From assembly GCF_900143065.1 (NCBI RefSeq), contig NZ_FRCX01000005.1, positions 1 through 64,000 of the forward strand: 64,000 nt of DNA, in the 5' to 3' direction. A program made the translations under genes and the position numbers. Positions within the stretch are counted from its first letter, which is position 1. Each line of letters begins with the position of its first letter. Shown piece by piece: positions 33,861 to 42,984 of this stretch. Origin of the DNA: Duganella sacchari (lineage in GTDB: Bacteria > Pseudomonadota > Gammaproteobacteria > Burkholderiales > Burkholderiaceae_D). Below the pieces are notes generated by a model, which saw only the letters and a list, made by a program, of their open reading frames with translations, searched no databases and was not told the DNA's origin.

Positions 33861-34580
33861 CTACAGCTTAAAGAATGGCTCCAGCGCTAATGCCACACCA
33901 TCCGCCAGGTCCTTATCCTCAGCAAACAAATCCGGCCGCACCTCGTTCTGCAGTGTCAAAAAATTGACGCGGTACGGCAGCATGGCGCCGCCATAGGTAC
34001 TCAACACCAACTCGCCACTGGCGGCAAACATATTCAAGCCAACCGACAGGCCTAGCGTCGAACCATTGCCACGTACATCATCGCCGCCACCACCCTTGGC
34101 AGGCAGCCGGCGGATCTGACCATCCCACGCTGCTGACACGCCAGCAACTTCCGCCTTGCGCAACACCAGTTGCGGGCGTATCACCATTGCCGCCTTGGTC
34201 TCGGCGCTAACACGCTGTACCAGATGCCCCAAGGCCTGCGCATACTCGCGCTGCTTCATCGCCCCGGTCGCCGGATCGAACACGCCACCAACCTCAGCTA
34301 TTTCCTGCCTCCAGATAGCGTTGTAACTATCCTGGTCCAGCGCCACCACCTTGTAACCCGCCTGACTCAGTTGCAAACGCAGTTGCTCCTTCAACAGCGC
34401 CACGCCTTCCTGCAAATCCAGCGCCGCCACCTGCGGCGGCAACATCACCACCAGCGCTGGCGCGGCAGGACGCTGGAAGCCTGAGGCGATCAGATTATCG
34501 CTCGACAGCGGAGGCGGTACAGACGTGCAGGCAGCAAACAACAAAGACAGTGTAGCGAGCGACAGTTTTTTCACGAGCAT
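33861..34580 (-). CDS. Lipoprotein of unknown function
   Basis: A 239-residue lipoprotein with lipobox LLFAAC near residue 16. The mature part contains an amphipathic stretch LQEGVALLKEQLRLQLSQAGYKVVAL and a region QDSYNAIWRQEIAEVGG, giving an alpha/beta look like periplasmic solute- or peptidoglycan-associated lipoproteins (compare FlgT/TolB-N or 'DUF799' type). I cannot name the family confidently. The ATG at 34580 is used, since frame extension upstream would depend on a TTG. Confidence 0.65.
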   Translation of the reverse strand: MLVKKLSLATLSLLFAACTSVPPPLSSDNLIASGFQRPAAPALVVMLPPQVAALDLQEGVALLKEQLRLQLSQAGYKVVALDQDSYNAIWRQEIAEVGGVFDPATGAMKQREYAQALGHLVQRVSAETKAAMVIRPQLVLRKAEVAGVSAAWDGQIRRLPAKGGGGDDVRGNGSTLGLSVGLNMFAASGELVLSTYGGAMLPYRVNFLTLQNEVRPDLFAEDKDLADGVALALEPFFKL

Positions 34581-34828
34581 GCGAGGATGAGTTAGCAATA
34601 ACCGCGCAGCTTATCAGTTTGCACTCAAGACATTGTCACAGATACTCACTGCAAACTTCAGGCTGGCCGTGCGTGTTCGCACATTCTGCCGGCCTCGGCC
34701 TCAATAGAATCAAATCCACTGCTGTAAAGAAAACACGATGTTGATGCATCAACTGTAGCGCGCCCCGCGTATTGCCCGGCGACGAAGGCGCTTAGCTCGA
34801 ACTGCCAGGCATACATGAGGAGATACAC

Positions 34829-35437
34829 ATGCGCTCGCCCCTGCGTTCCTGCCTGATCGCCAGCTGCATCGCGCTTGCCGCGCCGCTGGCTTTTGCACAG
34901 AACACCATCGATCAGAAACAGGAAGACATCTCGTATGCGATGGGCGGTTTCTTTCAAAGCGGACTAGCCCAGTCCTTCCAGACCAGCGCCGACAGCATCA
35001 GCGGCGCCGGCATCGAGTTATGGCCGCGCGCCGAGGAAGACGGACCCGTCACCATCGCCCTGTGGGACGCCCTGCCCACGCAAGGCGGCGTGAAGCTGGC
35101 CGAAGGCGTGGCCAAAGGTGTCGGCACCTTGTGGGCAGATACCTTCTGGAAGCCAGTCAAGGCCGAAGCCAACAAGACCTACTTCCTCACCTTCACCAGC
35201 GACGTCCCGATCTTCATCATCGGCGGCAGCCTCGATAACTATAAAAAGGGTATGGCCTACGCCAACGACTACACGCCGTTCGCCCAATACGACTACACCT
35301 TCCGAACCTATGCTGCACCGTTGCCAGCGCAGACAACGCCAGTGCCCGAGCCAGCCACGGCGGCCATGATGCTGGCGGGGCTGGGGGTGCTGGCAGGCCA
35401 ATTGCGCCGCAAAACGAGACAGCGTCCAAGTCGATAA
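34829..35437 (+). CDS. PEP-CTERM sorted exported protein
   Basis: A 202-residue exported protein with a signal peptide ending AFAQ and a C-terminal PEP-CTERM sorting signal: VPEPATAAMMLAGLGVLAG followed by a basic tail RRKTRQR. An exosortase (EpsH/XrtA type) would cut at the PEP site and anchor or release the protein at the cell surface, usually together with exopolysaccharide. The mature domain has a beta-rich 'choice-of-anchor' look (DGPVTIALWDALPTQGG). No exosortase gene is in the window, so it must be encoded elsewhere. Confidence 0.85.
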   Translation: MRSPLRSCLIASCIALAAPLAFAQNTIDQKQEDISYAMGGFFQSGLAQSFQTSADSISGAGIELWPRAEEDGPVTIALWDALPTQGGVKLAEGVAKGVGTLWADTFWKPVKAEANKTYFLTFTSDVPIFIIGGSLDNYKKGMAYANDYTPFAQYDYTFRTYAAPLPAQTTPVPEPATAAMMLAGLGVLAGQLRRKTRQRPSR

Positions 35438-35554
35438 ATCAGTTTGGTTGCCAGTTTAAATATTTTTTGATTAATACAATAATTGAAGAGATTTCCAACG
35501 TGCAAATCAGTTCACAATATCAGCTCCTGCCGACTTAATTCTGGAGATTGATAA

Positions 35555-36265
35555 ATGCTAGAGCAAGCGTTCCGCCCATATCTTGAAGCATTGAACGAAA
35601 GCAAAGGTATCAAACACATCGAAGGTGAGTTCACTAATCCGGAGGCACTGTTCCAAACGGAAGTACTTGCAAAGCTCGATGAACAGCATAAGGGCCTGTA
35701 TGCGCTTTTCCTCTACGATTTAAGAAATGATGAGGGTGTCGCTGCCTATCTGCACTCGGACGGTGTAGGAAACGATAGCACCAATGCTGTCTTGGTCTTG
35801 TACGAAAAAGCACCGCGTTCGCGCCGCAGCAGCACCTTTGCCGGTTTGGACATCAGTCTCTCAGAAGAAAACCCAGCGGTGGTTTTCGCCCGTGATCTAT
35901 TCCCCGCAAAACCGCTGAAGTTACCTGGCGTCCTGCTACTTCAACGTATCGCACATGCCTCTGATGCGGTATACGTACCGCTGGAGGGCAATCAGGAAAA
36001 GGTAACCGCACGAGTGCGAAAACTATTTCCTCTTCTCCCTGCCACCACCAAAAATGCGGACCTCCCCACCAACACTTTCGGCGAGCGCGTAGGCAAGGCC
36101 TTGGACTTGGCGGATATCCCGCATCAACGCAGCGAACCACTTACCGCCGGCGACTACCTTCGCAAATTCCTTCTATTTCTATGGAACCACAAGCGTGATC
36201 TGGCCGCGATCGTACCGTTTGTTGGCAAGGCGGTGCACGGCAACGCAGAGCAAGGGGACGATTAA
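35555..36265 (+). CDS. Hypothetical protein, first gene of an orphan pair
   Basis: A 236-residue soluble protein, no signal peptide and no known domain. It has a beta-rich centre (KGLYALFLYDLRNDEGVAAYLHSDG) and a Pro/Leu/Arg-rich second half. GGAGATTGATAA precedes the ATG at 35555. The stop overlaps the next start (TAATG), so the two genes are co-translated. Base composition is lower in GC than the flanking housekeeping genes, which suggests recent acquisition. Confidence 0.65.
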   Translation: MLEQAFRPYLEALNESKGIKHIEGEFTNPEALFQTEVLAKLDEQHKGLYALFLYDLRNDEGVAAYLHSDGVGNDSTNAVLVLYEKAPRSRRSSTFAGLDISLSEENPAVVFARDLFPAKPLKLPGVLLLQRIAHASDAVYVPLEGNQEKVTARVRKLFPLLPATTKNADLPTNTFGERVGKALDLADIPHQRSEPLTAGDYLRKFLLFLWNHKRDLAAIVPFVGKAVHGNAEQGDD

Positions 36266-37755
36266 TGGCACTCAATCAACTCATTACGGCGGCTGTATCA
36301 CAGTACCGCGCCTTTGGTTTGCTCGCCGACAGAACACACCCCGCCTTCCCTGATGATTTAACACACTTCATCCGTGCCCATGGCCATCCATTTTCCAGAG
36401 CATTGGCCACAGTCGATAATGGCGCGCCATACCAGGCCGTCATGGGCCTCCCGTTTTTACTGTGTTCTCGTGAAACGGCGCCAGAAGCCCCGCCTGGCGG
36501 CTACTACGGCCTTGGAACGACACTCGGGCTGGGATCGTTGCTGGCCTCACGTTACGAGTTCTGGCAAAAACAGCAAATGCCTGAGGAAGCAGGAAATATT
36601 TTGATTTACCTGCAACGAGCAGCACTGTATGTCCTGCATATGACCGATTTCAATACCAGCGTGCGCTACCTGCTCGATCTACAAAAGCACGGATTTTTGC
36701 TTGAGCCTGCCCCTATAGCGCTAAAGAACTGCCTGATCTTCCTGTTTCAAGTCCGCCAGCGTGTTGTCAGCGACGATGATATCGTTTCGTTCTGCCTCGG
36801 TAGCCAGCCTCACAATGATTTCGACTGGTATACCGCAGAATTGTTGCCGGTAAATCTAGCGACGCTACCAGTATTGCGCGACGGGGCCGATGGCATTGCC
36901 TATCTGCTGCAGACAGCGGAAAAGGATATCGACGAAGTTAGGGCTGCACAAAGCTACGACGAATGGGTGCTCGGCCAACATTATCTATTCAAGCTGATGC
37001 AGGCCACTATTTTTACCCTCCGAACGCTGGACATGGATCAGGAGACGGCTTTCAAAGCCTTTGATATCAAGTACGAAGAAATTGCGGCTGATTGTGGCGC
37101 GTACACCTACATCATAAAAGGCGCCCCCTCCCGCTATCCTTTTGAATTCAGTTTTAACGGTGCGCATGCAGCCATCCTGGCAGCCCAGATGGGCGGCGGC
37201 AACTGGCAGGACAGGATATGCGAGGAACGGGTATTGGTGCCGGACCAGCTCGCAGACCTGTTACTGCCAAACGACGACTCCATCAATCTACGGCCGCCAC
37301 GAACCTCTGTGCCCGCACCTTGGCATCTGCTCTCATCCACAGTGGCACCAGTATATGCGGCTGTGGTCGTGCGCAATTCGCGGTACCGTTCTTTGATCCG
37401 GCCTGATGCTGCACAAGCAGGCCAGGCCCCAGCAGCGCCTGTCGATATGCAATTGCTGGTGCGCACGATAAGAGAAAATCCGGAAAACCGGGAATTACTG
37501 GATCGCATACTGGCGACTACGCCTTATTCGGACCAGCATTTGCTGGTAGACGCGATATCTTTTGACCTCCAGGGAGAGCCCGAAGTAGCCATGGCCCGCA
37601 CTCAGCAAGCCATCCTCATCGACCCGAGCAACTTTCTGTACTGGTCTGCCGCTGCAGGTTTCCTGGACAAGCTTGGGGACCTGGAGGCGTCCGCAGGCCT
37701 GGCAAGCTTCGCGCGCACCTTACGCAATGAGAGGCAGCAGGAGCGCGCATCATGA
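36265..37755 (+). CDS. Hypothetical TPR-like protein, second gene of an orphan pair
   Basis: A 496-residue soluble protein. Most of it is helical and unrecognised; the last 90 residues contain two repeats with TPR-like spacing (LLDRILATTPYSDQHLLVDAI and AMARTQQAILIDPSNFLYW). TPRs bind partner proteins. A Pro/Ala-rich linker at about residues 385-395 precedes them. It is translationally coupled to the preceding gene. The pair may be a defence, regulatory or effector cassette; no catalytic residues are evident. Confidence 0.65.
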   Translation: MALNQLITAAVSQYRAFGLLADRTHPAFPDDLTHFIRAHGHPFSRALATVDNGAPYQAVMGLPFLLCSRETAPEAPPGGYYGLGTTLGLGSLLASRYEFWQKQQMPEEAGNILIYLQRAALYVLHMTDFNTSVRYLLDLQKHGFLLEPAPIALKNCLIFLFQVRQRVVSDDDIVSFCLGSQPHNDFDWYTAELLPVNLATLPVLRDGADGIAYLLQTAEKDIDEVRAAQSYDEWVLGQHYLFKLMQATIFTLRTLDMDQETAFKAFDIKYEEIAADCGAYTYIIKGAPSRYPFEFSFNGAHAAILAAQMGGGNWQDRICEERVLVPDQLADLLLPNDDSINLRPPRTSVPAPWHLLSSTVAPVYAAVVVRNSRYRSLIRPDAAQAGQAPAAPVDMQLLVRTIRENPENRELLDRILATTPYSDQHLLVDAISFDLQGEPEVAMARTQQAILIDPSNFLYWSAAAGFLDKLGDLEASAGLASFARTLRNERQQERAS

Positions 37756-38133
37756 CCTCATGATCCCAGCGATAGCGCCGTCAGGGAATTTTCCGCTTTT
37801 CACCATGCCTGACGGCGCGCTCATCCATAGCATGACACTAATTGCCTCAATGCCCGGGTACGTTTGCGGTCCGAGTCAGATCATCACAGTGTGAATCCAA
37901 TAGCCATCAGATGCCAATCGATCAAGTTCGATTCTGGTGGCATCAGGATGCTTCAGGCGAAACGGGTATTTTTCCAAACTCATAAATCAATACTCGTTTT
38001 TCAAATTGTCGCGACTGCTTTAGCATAGACAAGGGGCTGGCTGGCGGTCAACGCCAGCATCACACGGCTGCTGAATGCCGCATTAGAACAGCCGCTCCCT
38101 GTCAGTTCGGCCGCGGTTCCGGTATCATTCGGC
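37756..38133. other. Intergenic region with small ORFs and an inverted repeat
   Basis: No clear gene apart from the possible peptide at 37876-37983. An 11-base inverted repeat, GCGCCGTCAGG/CCTGACGGCGC, lies at 37775-37818 with a 22-base loop and could be a weak transcription stop for the orphan pair, although there is no T-run. A 44-codon plus-strand frame at 37760-37894 has no ribosome site and is not called. Confidence 0.4.
37876..37983 (-). CDS. Possible 35-aa peptide or gene remnant
   Basis: An ATG at 37983 opens a 35-codon frame with a natural-looking mixed composition (MSLEKYPFRLKHPDATRIE, then LASDGYWIH). It has no signal peptide, no recognised family and only a weak ribosome site. 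It could be an intact small protein or the 5' remnant of a longer gene. It is included because the composition is unlike random GC-rich antisense sequence. Confidence 0.25.
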   Translation of the reverse strand: MSLEKYPFRLKHPDATRIELDRLASDGYWIHTVMI

Positions 38134-38775
38134 ATGAATACGATTTCTTTCCAACCGTTTATTATTGGCGTCGCAGGCGGTAGCGGCAGTGGCAAATCCA
38201 CTGTGTCCCAGAAAGTGCTCGCTGCGTTTGGTGCAGATATGGTTTCGGTGGTGATGCAGGATGATTACTACCGCGACCAAACCCATCTCAGCCCGGAAGT
38301 CCGCAGCCAGCAGAATTACGACCATCCGCAAGCTTTCGAATGGCCACTGCTGGTGCAACATGTACAAGCCTTGCGCAATGGCGAGGCGATTGAGATGCCG
38401 GAGTATGATTTCACGCTCCACAACCGCTCCAACCGCACCATTCCCGTCAAGCCAGCCCCGGTCATCGTGATCGAAGGTCTGTTTGCCTTGTATGACGCAG
38501 ACTTGCGCGACATGATGTCGTTGAAGATCTTTGTCGATACCGCCTCTGACATCCGCTTTATCCGCCGTATGCAACGGGATATCACTGAGCGCGGCCGCTC
38601 GGTGGAGAGCGTGGTCAGCCAGTATCTGGAAACGGTACGTCCGATGCATAAGCAATTCATCGAACCGACCAAGCGCAACGCCGATATCATTATTCCGCAC
38701 GGCGCCAATGGCCCGGCAGTCGATATGATTACTACCAAGGTAGCCAGCGTTATCGGGCAGTTGAAGCGGTCTTGA
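38134..38775 (+). CDS. udk: Uridine kinase
   Basis: A 213-residue uridine/cytidine kinase, full length. The P-loop is GVAGGSGSGKST at residues 12-23. The YYRDQ and NYDHPQAFEW segments bind the nucleoside, and GLFALYDADLRDM plus RFIRRMQRDITERGR are typical of the family. It phosphorylates uridine and cytidine to the monophosphates with GTP or ATP, in pyrimidine salvage. The gene lies just before an accessory region. Confidence 0.92.
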   Translation: MNTISFQPFIIGVAGGSGSGKSTVSQKVLAAFGADMVSVVMQDDYYRDQTHLSPEVRSQQNYDHPQAFEWPLLVQHVQALRNGEAIEMPEYDFTLHNRSNRTIPVKPAPVIVIEGLFALYDADLRDMMSLKIFVDTASDIRFIRRMQRDITERGRSVESVVSQYLETVRPMHKQFIEPTKRNADIIIPHGANGPAVDMITTKVASVIGQLKRS

Positions 38776-39142
38776 TTGTTTGGTGCCGCCATTCGGGCAA
38801 TTGGCAAATTGAAATAGTGCTTTTAGGAATTCTTGCGCGGTGCGCTGCGCCTTCGGCGCGCCACCGCGTAGCGGTGGCAGTCGGACGATTCGGAGCGGCT
38901 CACCCCGGTAGGGGCGATCCCTTCGAATCCCATGATAGGCTATTAACTTTTCAAGGAGGTAGCTCAGGGGAAATTAGGAGTAATAGAATCAATACCTTAC
39001 GTCGATCACATCCCCGTTGTTCCCCTCACATACCGCCGTTATCCCATAAGTTAGCCCATCTCTATCTATCCACTAGCTGAAGCCACTCGTCACTTCCAAC
39101 TTCATGCTGCACATCGATCTCGCGTAATCACCGATGCGATAG
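38776..39142. other. Degenerate intergenic region with a hairpin and a tRNA-Ser-like segment
   Basis: No gene is seen. A GC-rich part at 38835-38880 contains GCCACCGC/GCGGTGGC (38860-38878) with a three-base loop. Positions 38922-38943 closely match part of the tRNA-Ser gene 1.9 kb downstream (see findings). From 38945 the base composition drops and no open frame of useful length remains; stops are frequent in every frame. Confidence 0.5.
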
Positions 39143-39520
39143 CGCCCCACCAATCCGATTAAGCATGATTTCATAGAGGAAATCTACGTTGCAATTAGTT
39201 CTAGTGCATTGCGACTAGCAACGCTTGGCGTAAGAGCTTTACTAGAACACGTAATGATCGAAAAAGTTGGCGATAATGGAAGTTTTAAGAAAAACCTCGA
39301 AGCCTTCGAGCAATAAGGCTTTATCTCGAAGCTACAACGACAAGGCATCGAACCAGTGCTAGAAGCTGGGCATGCCAGTATGCACCGAGGTTTCAATCCT
39401 ACCCACTATGATGTGATTCACCTCATAGATGTCGCAGAAGATCTAATCCAGGCGATTTACATTCACCCCAATCGTTCAGCCCTGCTCAACATTCCGCCAA
39501 AACTTAAACGCAACCAATAA
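39143..39520 (+). pseudogene. DUF4145 protein, truncated with an internal stop
   Basis: The frame ending in TAA at 39518-39520 reads as the C-terminal part of a DUF4145 protein: EEIYVAISSSALRLATLGVR, LLEHVMIEKVGDNGSFKKNL and VLEAGHASMHRGFNPTHYD. It is interrupted by an in-frame TAA after '...LEAFEQ' (39314-39316 or near), and the start and N-terminal half are missing: a stop lies at about 39140. DUF4145 domains occur in restriction and other defence-type proteins, so this is probably a dead accessory gene. An intrinsic terminator follows. Confidence 0.75.
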
Positions 39521-39530
39521 TCAAAAACCA

Positions 39531-39553
39531 GGCCCGTCGAAGCGGGCCTTTTT
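39531..39553 (+). terminator. Intrinsic terminator after the DUF4145 pseudogene
   Basis: GGCCCG (39531-39536) and CGGGCC (39543-39548) form a six-base GC stem with a six-base loop, followed by five T. It would end transcription from the pseudogene and isolates the next gene from it. Confidence 0.8.
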
Positions 39554-39782
39554 CATTTGTGCAGACGTCTGCACAGCATTATAGACGGCGTCACTTTTCG
39601 ACATGTCGATAACGACCATTGCAAACGTCGCTTCTTCTGGAACCATGTACCCGATCGGCACATTCAGGTAGCGATCGGGCATATGCCCCAACACTCCGCA
39701 GTGATGCCGAGTGACATTTGTTGAGGATTGAGGCAATATTTTGTAGCATAGTAATCTTGTTAAGACTATAAATGGGAAAGAG

Positions 39783-40421
39783 ATGCCACTAGACAATACT
39801 AATCCCATCAAAGTAATTGCTGGGGACTTAATCTATGGAGTAGCTGCCGCTCGAACTGCTTATCTCCAGAAAAAGCCTTTTCTAGGATCCGGTGCATTTC
39901 TGATTGATGATTTAGCGGTCATGCCCGGCGAACTGCCAACGGAACCTAGCTATCTGTCATGGTTTGCAAATAAAGTTTACATGAAACCTCGACTTAAAAG
40001 CTTTGAAAAGTCATTGAGTGCGCACAACATATACAAATCGGCGATAGAAGGCTTATCTTCTGGTAATGAGAACACCCGCCGAAAGTGTAAAGGAGGACTA
40101 GATTGGGCAGTAAATGGAAACAGAACAGTTCATTTTCTCCTGGATGAACTCGACATTACTGCTGTAGTTAAAAAAAACAATATTCGGGTGGGAAGATCCA
40201 TATACTCCGCAGAAAAGGAGCGCTCAATCACCGGTGCCGAGTTGCGATGGATTTACCGGAACAGGAATAATCCGCTTGTACAAAACCGTGTCCAATTTTG
40301 GCTTGCGTTTGCACCCTGTTTGCCCCCATGGGAGCAAGACATCCCTATAAAACAAACGGGACTGTTATATTCCAAGACTTTATGGTTGGGGTATAAACCA
40401 ACGAAAGAGTGGACGGAGTAG
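39783..40421 (+). CDS. Orphan hypothetical protein, possibly effector- or toxin-like
   Basis: A 212-residue soluble protein of low GC content with no signal peptide. The C-terminal half (GAELRWIYRNRNNPLVQ, then VQFWLAF..PCLPPWE) resembles, as I recall it, the ends of toxin domains carried by polymorphic-toxin or T6SS-effector proteins, where a 'SELRWIYR' stretch is common. This is a resemblance only. No catalytic residue can be assigned. No immunity gene is evident next to it. The ATG at 39783 has GGGAAAG very close upstream. Its low GC and surroundings suggest acquisition. Confidence 0.55.
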   Translation: MPLDNTNPIKVIAGDLIYGVAAARTAYLQKKPFLGSGAFLIDDLAVMPGELPTEPSYLSWFANKVYMKPRLKSFEKSLSAHNIYKSAIEGLSSGNENTRRKCKGGLDWAVNGNRTVHFLLDELDITAVVKKNNIRVGRSIYSAEKERSITGAELRWIYRNRNNPLVQNRVQFWLAFAPCLPPWEQDIPIKQTGLLYSKTLWLGYKPTKEWTE

Positions 40422-40500
40422 AACTAGTGCCCGCTGTGTTAGTTTGCATGAACTCAGTCAGTGTATGAGCCAGTACTTATAAGCAAAAGTCTACGCATAG

Positions 40501-40690
40501 TGCTTCGCCATCTCACGTCGACGAGATGGCTTCACCACTTTTTTGCCAGAGCCTCCGCAACGACTTCTGCCTTCAGGCGCTCCTCGGCACACATTTTTTT
40601 CAGGCGACGATTTTCATCTTCCAGCTCTTTCATGCGGGCCATGAGCGAGGCAGCGGTATAGCGAGTTTTGGCAATCTCTTTGCATCCATC
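40501..40690 (-). pseudogene. IS3-family transposase remnant (OrfA end and frameshift window)
   Basis: Minus-strand sequence translates to the C-terminal part of an IS3-family OrfA: ASLMARMKELEDENRRLKKM and AEERLKAEVVAEALAKK. At 40538-40544 is an A6G slippery heptamer, and a -1 shift there reads on into VVKPSRRREMAK, the usual OrfA/OrfB junction. The frame then stops after five more codons, so OrfB and the 5' part of OrfA are missing. No terminal inverted repeats are seen. Confidence 0.75.
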
Positions 40691-40734
40691 ATTTACCCTT
40701 CCGGGCCATTATGGAAGCAAGAATGGATGCAAAG
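40678..40734. repeat. Inverted repeat near the transposase remnant
   Basis: CTTTGCATCCAT (40678-40689) and ATGGATGCAAAG (40723-40734) are exact reverse complements over 12 bases, 33 bases apart. It lies at the truncated 5' edge of the transposase remnant and may mark a deletion or insertion end. No known function. Confidence 0.6.
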
Positions 40735-40774
40735 AATGTGGTTGTCAATGGGCAAACATTGGCACTATGGACGT

Positions 40775-40812
40775 AAAAAAACCTCCAAGACTTTGATTTC
40801 TTGGAGGTTTTT
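40775..40812 (-). terminator. Intrinsic terminator of tRNA-Ser
   Basis: The 13-base arms AAAAACCTCCAAG (40777-40789) and CTTGGAGGTTTTT (40800-40812) enclose a 10-base loop. Read on the minus strand it is a stem followed by a T-run, 31 bases beyond the 3' end of tRNA-Ser, and would end its transcript. Confidence 0.8.
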
Positions 40813-40843
40813 AGGCAAACTTTGCTATCGCTTGCGGTATTCT

Positions 40844-40934
40844 TGGCGGAGAGAGGGGGATTCGAACCCCCGATAGGCTATGAACCTATACACGCTTTCC
40901 AGGCGTGCGACTTCAACCACTCATCCACCTCTCC
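40844..40934 (-). tRNA. tRNA-Ser (GGA)
   Basis: On the minus strand the sequence begins GGAGAGGTGGATGAGTGG and ends in an encoded CCA (40846-40844). The acceptor stem pairs GGAGAGG with TCTCTCC (one G-U). The anticodon loop carries GGA inside CCTGGAAAG, and the long variable arm marks a class II serine tRNA. The T-arm is GGGGGTTCGAATCCCCC. A promoter is seen upstream and a terminator downstream. Confidence 0.95.
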
Positions 40935-40964
40935 TGCATTTCCCCTACATCCGGGAAGCGCCAG

Positions 40965-40992
40965 ATTATAGCAAAGATTCCCAAGAGTACAA
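40965..40992 (-). promoter_or_regulatory. Sigma-70 promoter of tRNA-Ser
   Basis: Minus-strand TTGTAC (40992-40987) and TATAAT (40970-40965) are separated by 16 bases, lying 31 bases upstream of the tRNA-Ser 5' end. This is a near-consensus sigma-70 promoter. It sits directly after the acetyl-CoA synthetase stop codon. Confidence 0.7.
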
Positions 40993-40998
40993 AACTTA

Positions 40999-42984
40999 TT
41001 AGGAAGCTTCTTTCAATTGTTCCAGAATTGCCGGATTTTCCAGCGTTGACACGTCCTGGGTAATCACCTCGCCCTTGGCCAGCACGCGCAGCAAACGACG
41101 CATGATCTTGCCCGAACGCGTCTTCGGCAGGTTGTCACCGAAACGGATCTCCTTCGGCTTGGCGATCGGACCGATCTCCTTGGCCACCCAGTTGCGCAAC
41201 TCCAGCGCGAGCTTCTTGGCATCGTCGCCCGTCGGACGCGCCTGCTTCAACACCACGAACGCGCAGATCGATTCACCGGTCGTATCGTCCGGCTTGCCCA
41301 CCACGGCCGCCTCTGCCACCAGCGGATTGGCCACCAGCGCCGATTCAATCTCCATCGTGCCCATGCGGTGACCCGACACGTTCAGCACGTCATCGATACG
41401 GCCAGTGATGGTGAAGTAGCCGGTGTCCTTGTTACGGATCGCACCGTCACCCGCCAGATACATCTTGCCGCCCAGTTCTTCCGGGAAGTACGACGTCTTG
41501 AAGCGGTCCGGATTGTTCCAGATGGTGCGGATCATCGACGGCCATGGACGCTTGACGACCAGAATACCGCCCTGCCCGTTCGGCACGTCATGGCCCGACT
41601 CGTCCACAATCGCGGCCATGATGCCTGGCAGCGGCAAGGTGCACGAACCCGGCACCATCGGTGTCGCACCTGGCAGCGGAGTAATCATGTGGCCGCCAGT
41701 CTCGGTCTGCCAGAACGTATCGACAATCGGGCATTTCTCGCCGCCGACCTGGGTGTAGTACCACATCCACGCTTCCGGATTGATCGGCTCGCCCACGGTG
41801 CCCAGCAGACGCAGCGACGACAGGTCGTAGTTCTTCGGATGGACTTTGGCATCCACATCCGACGCCTTGATCAGCGAACGGATCGCGGTCGGTGCGGTGT
41901 AGAAGATGTTGACCTTGTGCTTGGCGATGGTTTCCCAGAAGCGGCCGGCGTTTGGATAGGTCGGCACGCCTTCAAATACCACTTGCGTCGCGCCCACTGC
42001 GGTCGGGCCGTAGGCAATATAGCTGTGGCCAGTGACCCAGCCGATGTCGGCCGTGCACCAGTACACGTCGGACGGCTTGATGTCGAACGACCATTTCATG
42101 GTCAGCGCGGCCCACAGCAAGTAGCCGCCGCTCGAGTGCTGCACGCCCTTCGGCGTACCGGTCGAACCGGAGGTGTACAGGATGAACAGCGGATGCTCGG
42201 CTTCCACCCATTCCGGCTCGCACTCGGCCGACTGGCCTTCGACCAGGTCGTGCAGCCACAGGTCGCGGCCTTCTTTAAACGCGATGTTACCGCCCGTGCG
42301 TTGATAGACGATGACGTCTTTGATGGTGTCGCAGCCGCCCAGCGCCAGCGCTTCGTCGACAATGGCTTTCAATGGCAGGTTTTTACCGCCGCGCAGCTGT
42401 TCGTCGGCGGTGATCACGGCCACCGCGCCCGCATCGATGATGCGCTCCTGCAGCGACTTGGCGGAGAAGCCGCCAAACACCACCGAGTGCGTCGCACCGA
42501 TACGCGCGCAGGCCTGCATCGCTGCCACGCCTTCGACCGACATCGACATGTAGATGATGACGCGGTCGCCCTTCTTGATGCCGCGCGCTTTCAGGCCGTT
42601 GGCGAATTTGCAGACTTTTTCGTGCAGCTCTTTGTACGATACGCGCGTGGTCTTGCCATCGTCCGCTTCAAAGATGATGGCGGTCTTGTCGGCGTTGCCG
42701 TTTTGCAGATTGCGGTCCAGGCAGTTGTACGAGACGTTGAGCTTGCCGTCTTCGAACCATTTGTAGAATGGCGCGTTGTCTTCGTTGAGCGTGCGGGTGA
42801 ATGGCTGCTGCCATTCGATGTGCTCTTTGGCCAGACGGGACCAGAAGCCTTCATAGTCGGCCGCCGCCTCTGCGCAGAGCGCGTTGTATGCATCCATGCC
42901 GGATACGGTGGCCTGCGCTGCAAACGCCGGCGATGGCGCGAACACGCGGGATTCTTGTGGACCTTGGGTAGTAGTGCTGCTCAT
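40999..42984 (-). CDS. acsA: Acetyl-CoA synthetase
   Basis: A 661-residue AMP-forming acetyl-CoA synthetase, full length. The P-loop-like [23 protein letters not shown], the hinge-region [15 protein letters not shown] and the lysine-acetylation site [11 protein letters not shown] near residue 620 are all present. It makes acetyl-CoA from acetate, ATP and CoA. The ATG at 42984 has TGGAGACACC upstream; an earlier in-frame ATG would add 12 residues. Acetylation of the C-terminal Lys usually switches the enzyme off. Confidence 0.93.
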   Translation of the reverse strand: MSSTTTQGPQESRVFAPSPAFAAQATVSGMDAYNALCAEAAADYEGFWSRLAKEHIEWQQPFTRTLNEDNAPFYKWFEDGKLNVSYNCLDRNLQNGNADKTAIIFEADDGKTTRVSYKELHEKVCKFANGLKARGIKKGDRVIIYMSMSVEGVAAMQACARIGATHSVVFGGFSAKSLQERIIDAGAVAVITADEQLRGGKNLPLKAIVDEALALGGCDTIKDVIVYQRTGGNIAFKEGRDLWLHDLVEGQSAECEPEWVEAEHPLFILYTSGSTGTPKGVQHSSGGYLLWAALTMKWSFDIKPSDVYWCTADIGWVTGHSYIAYGPTAVGATQVVFEGVPTYPNAGRFWETIAKHKVNIFYTAPTAIRSLIKASDVDAKVHPKNYDLSSLRLLGTVGEPINPEAWMWYYTQVGGEKCPIVDTFWQTETGGHMITPLPGATPMVPGSCTLPLPGIMAAIVDESGHDVPNGQGGILVVKRPWPSMIRTIWNNPDRFKTSYFPEELGGKMYLAGDGAIRNKDTGYFTITGRIDDVLNVSGHRMGTMEIESALVANPLVAEAAVVGKPDDTTGESICAFVVLKQARPTGDDAKKLALELRNWVAKEIGPIAKPKEIRFGDNLPKTRSGKIMRRLLRVLAKGEVITQDVSTLENPAILEQLKEAS

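Noticed and set aside
38860-38878. GCCACCGC/GCGGTGGC hairpin as a terminator of udk
   Set aside because: It lies 85 bases after the stop and has no T-run; it may be a REP-like element but is too short to judge.
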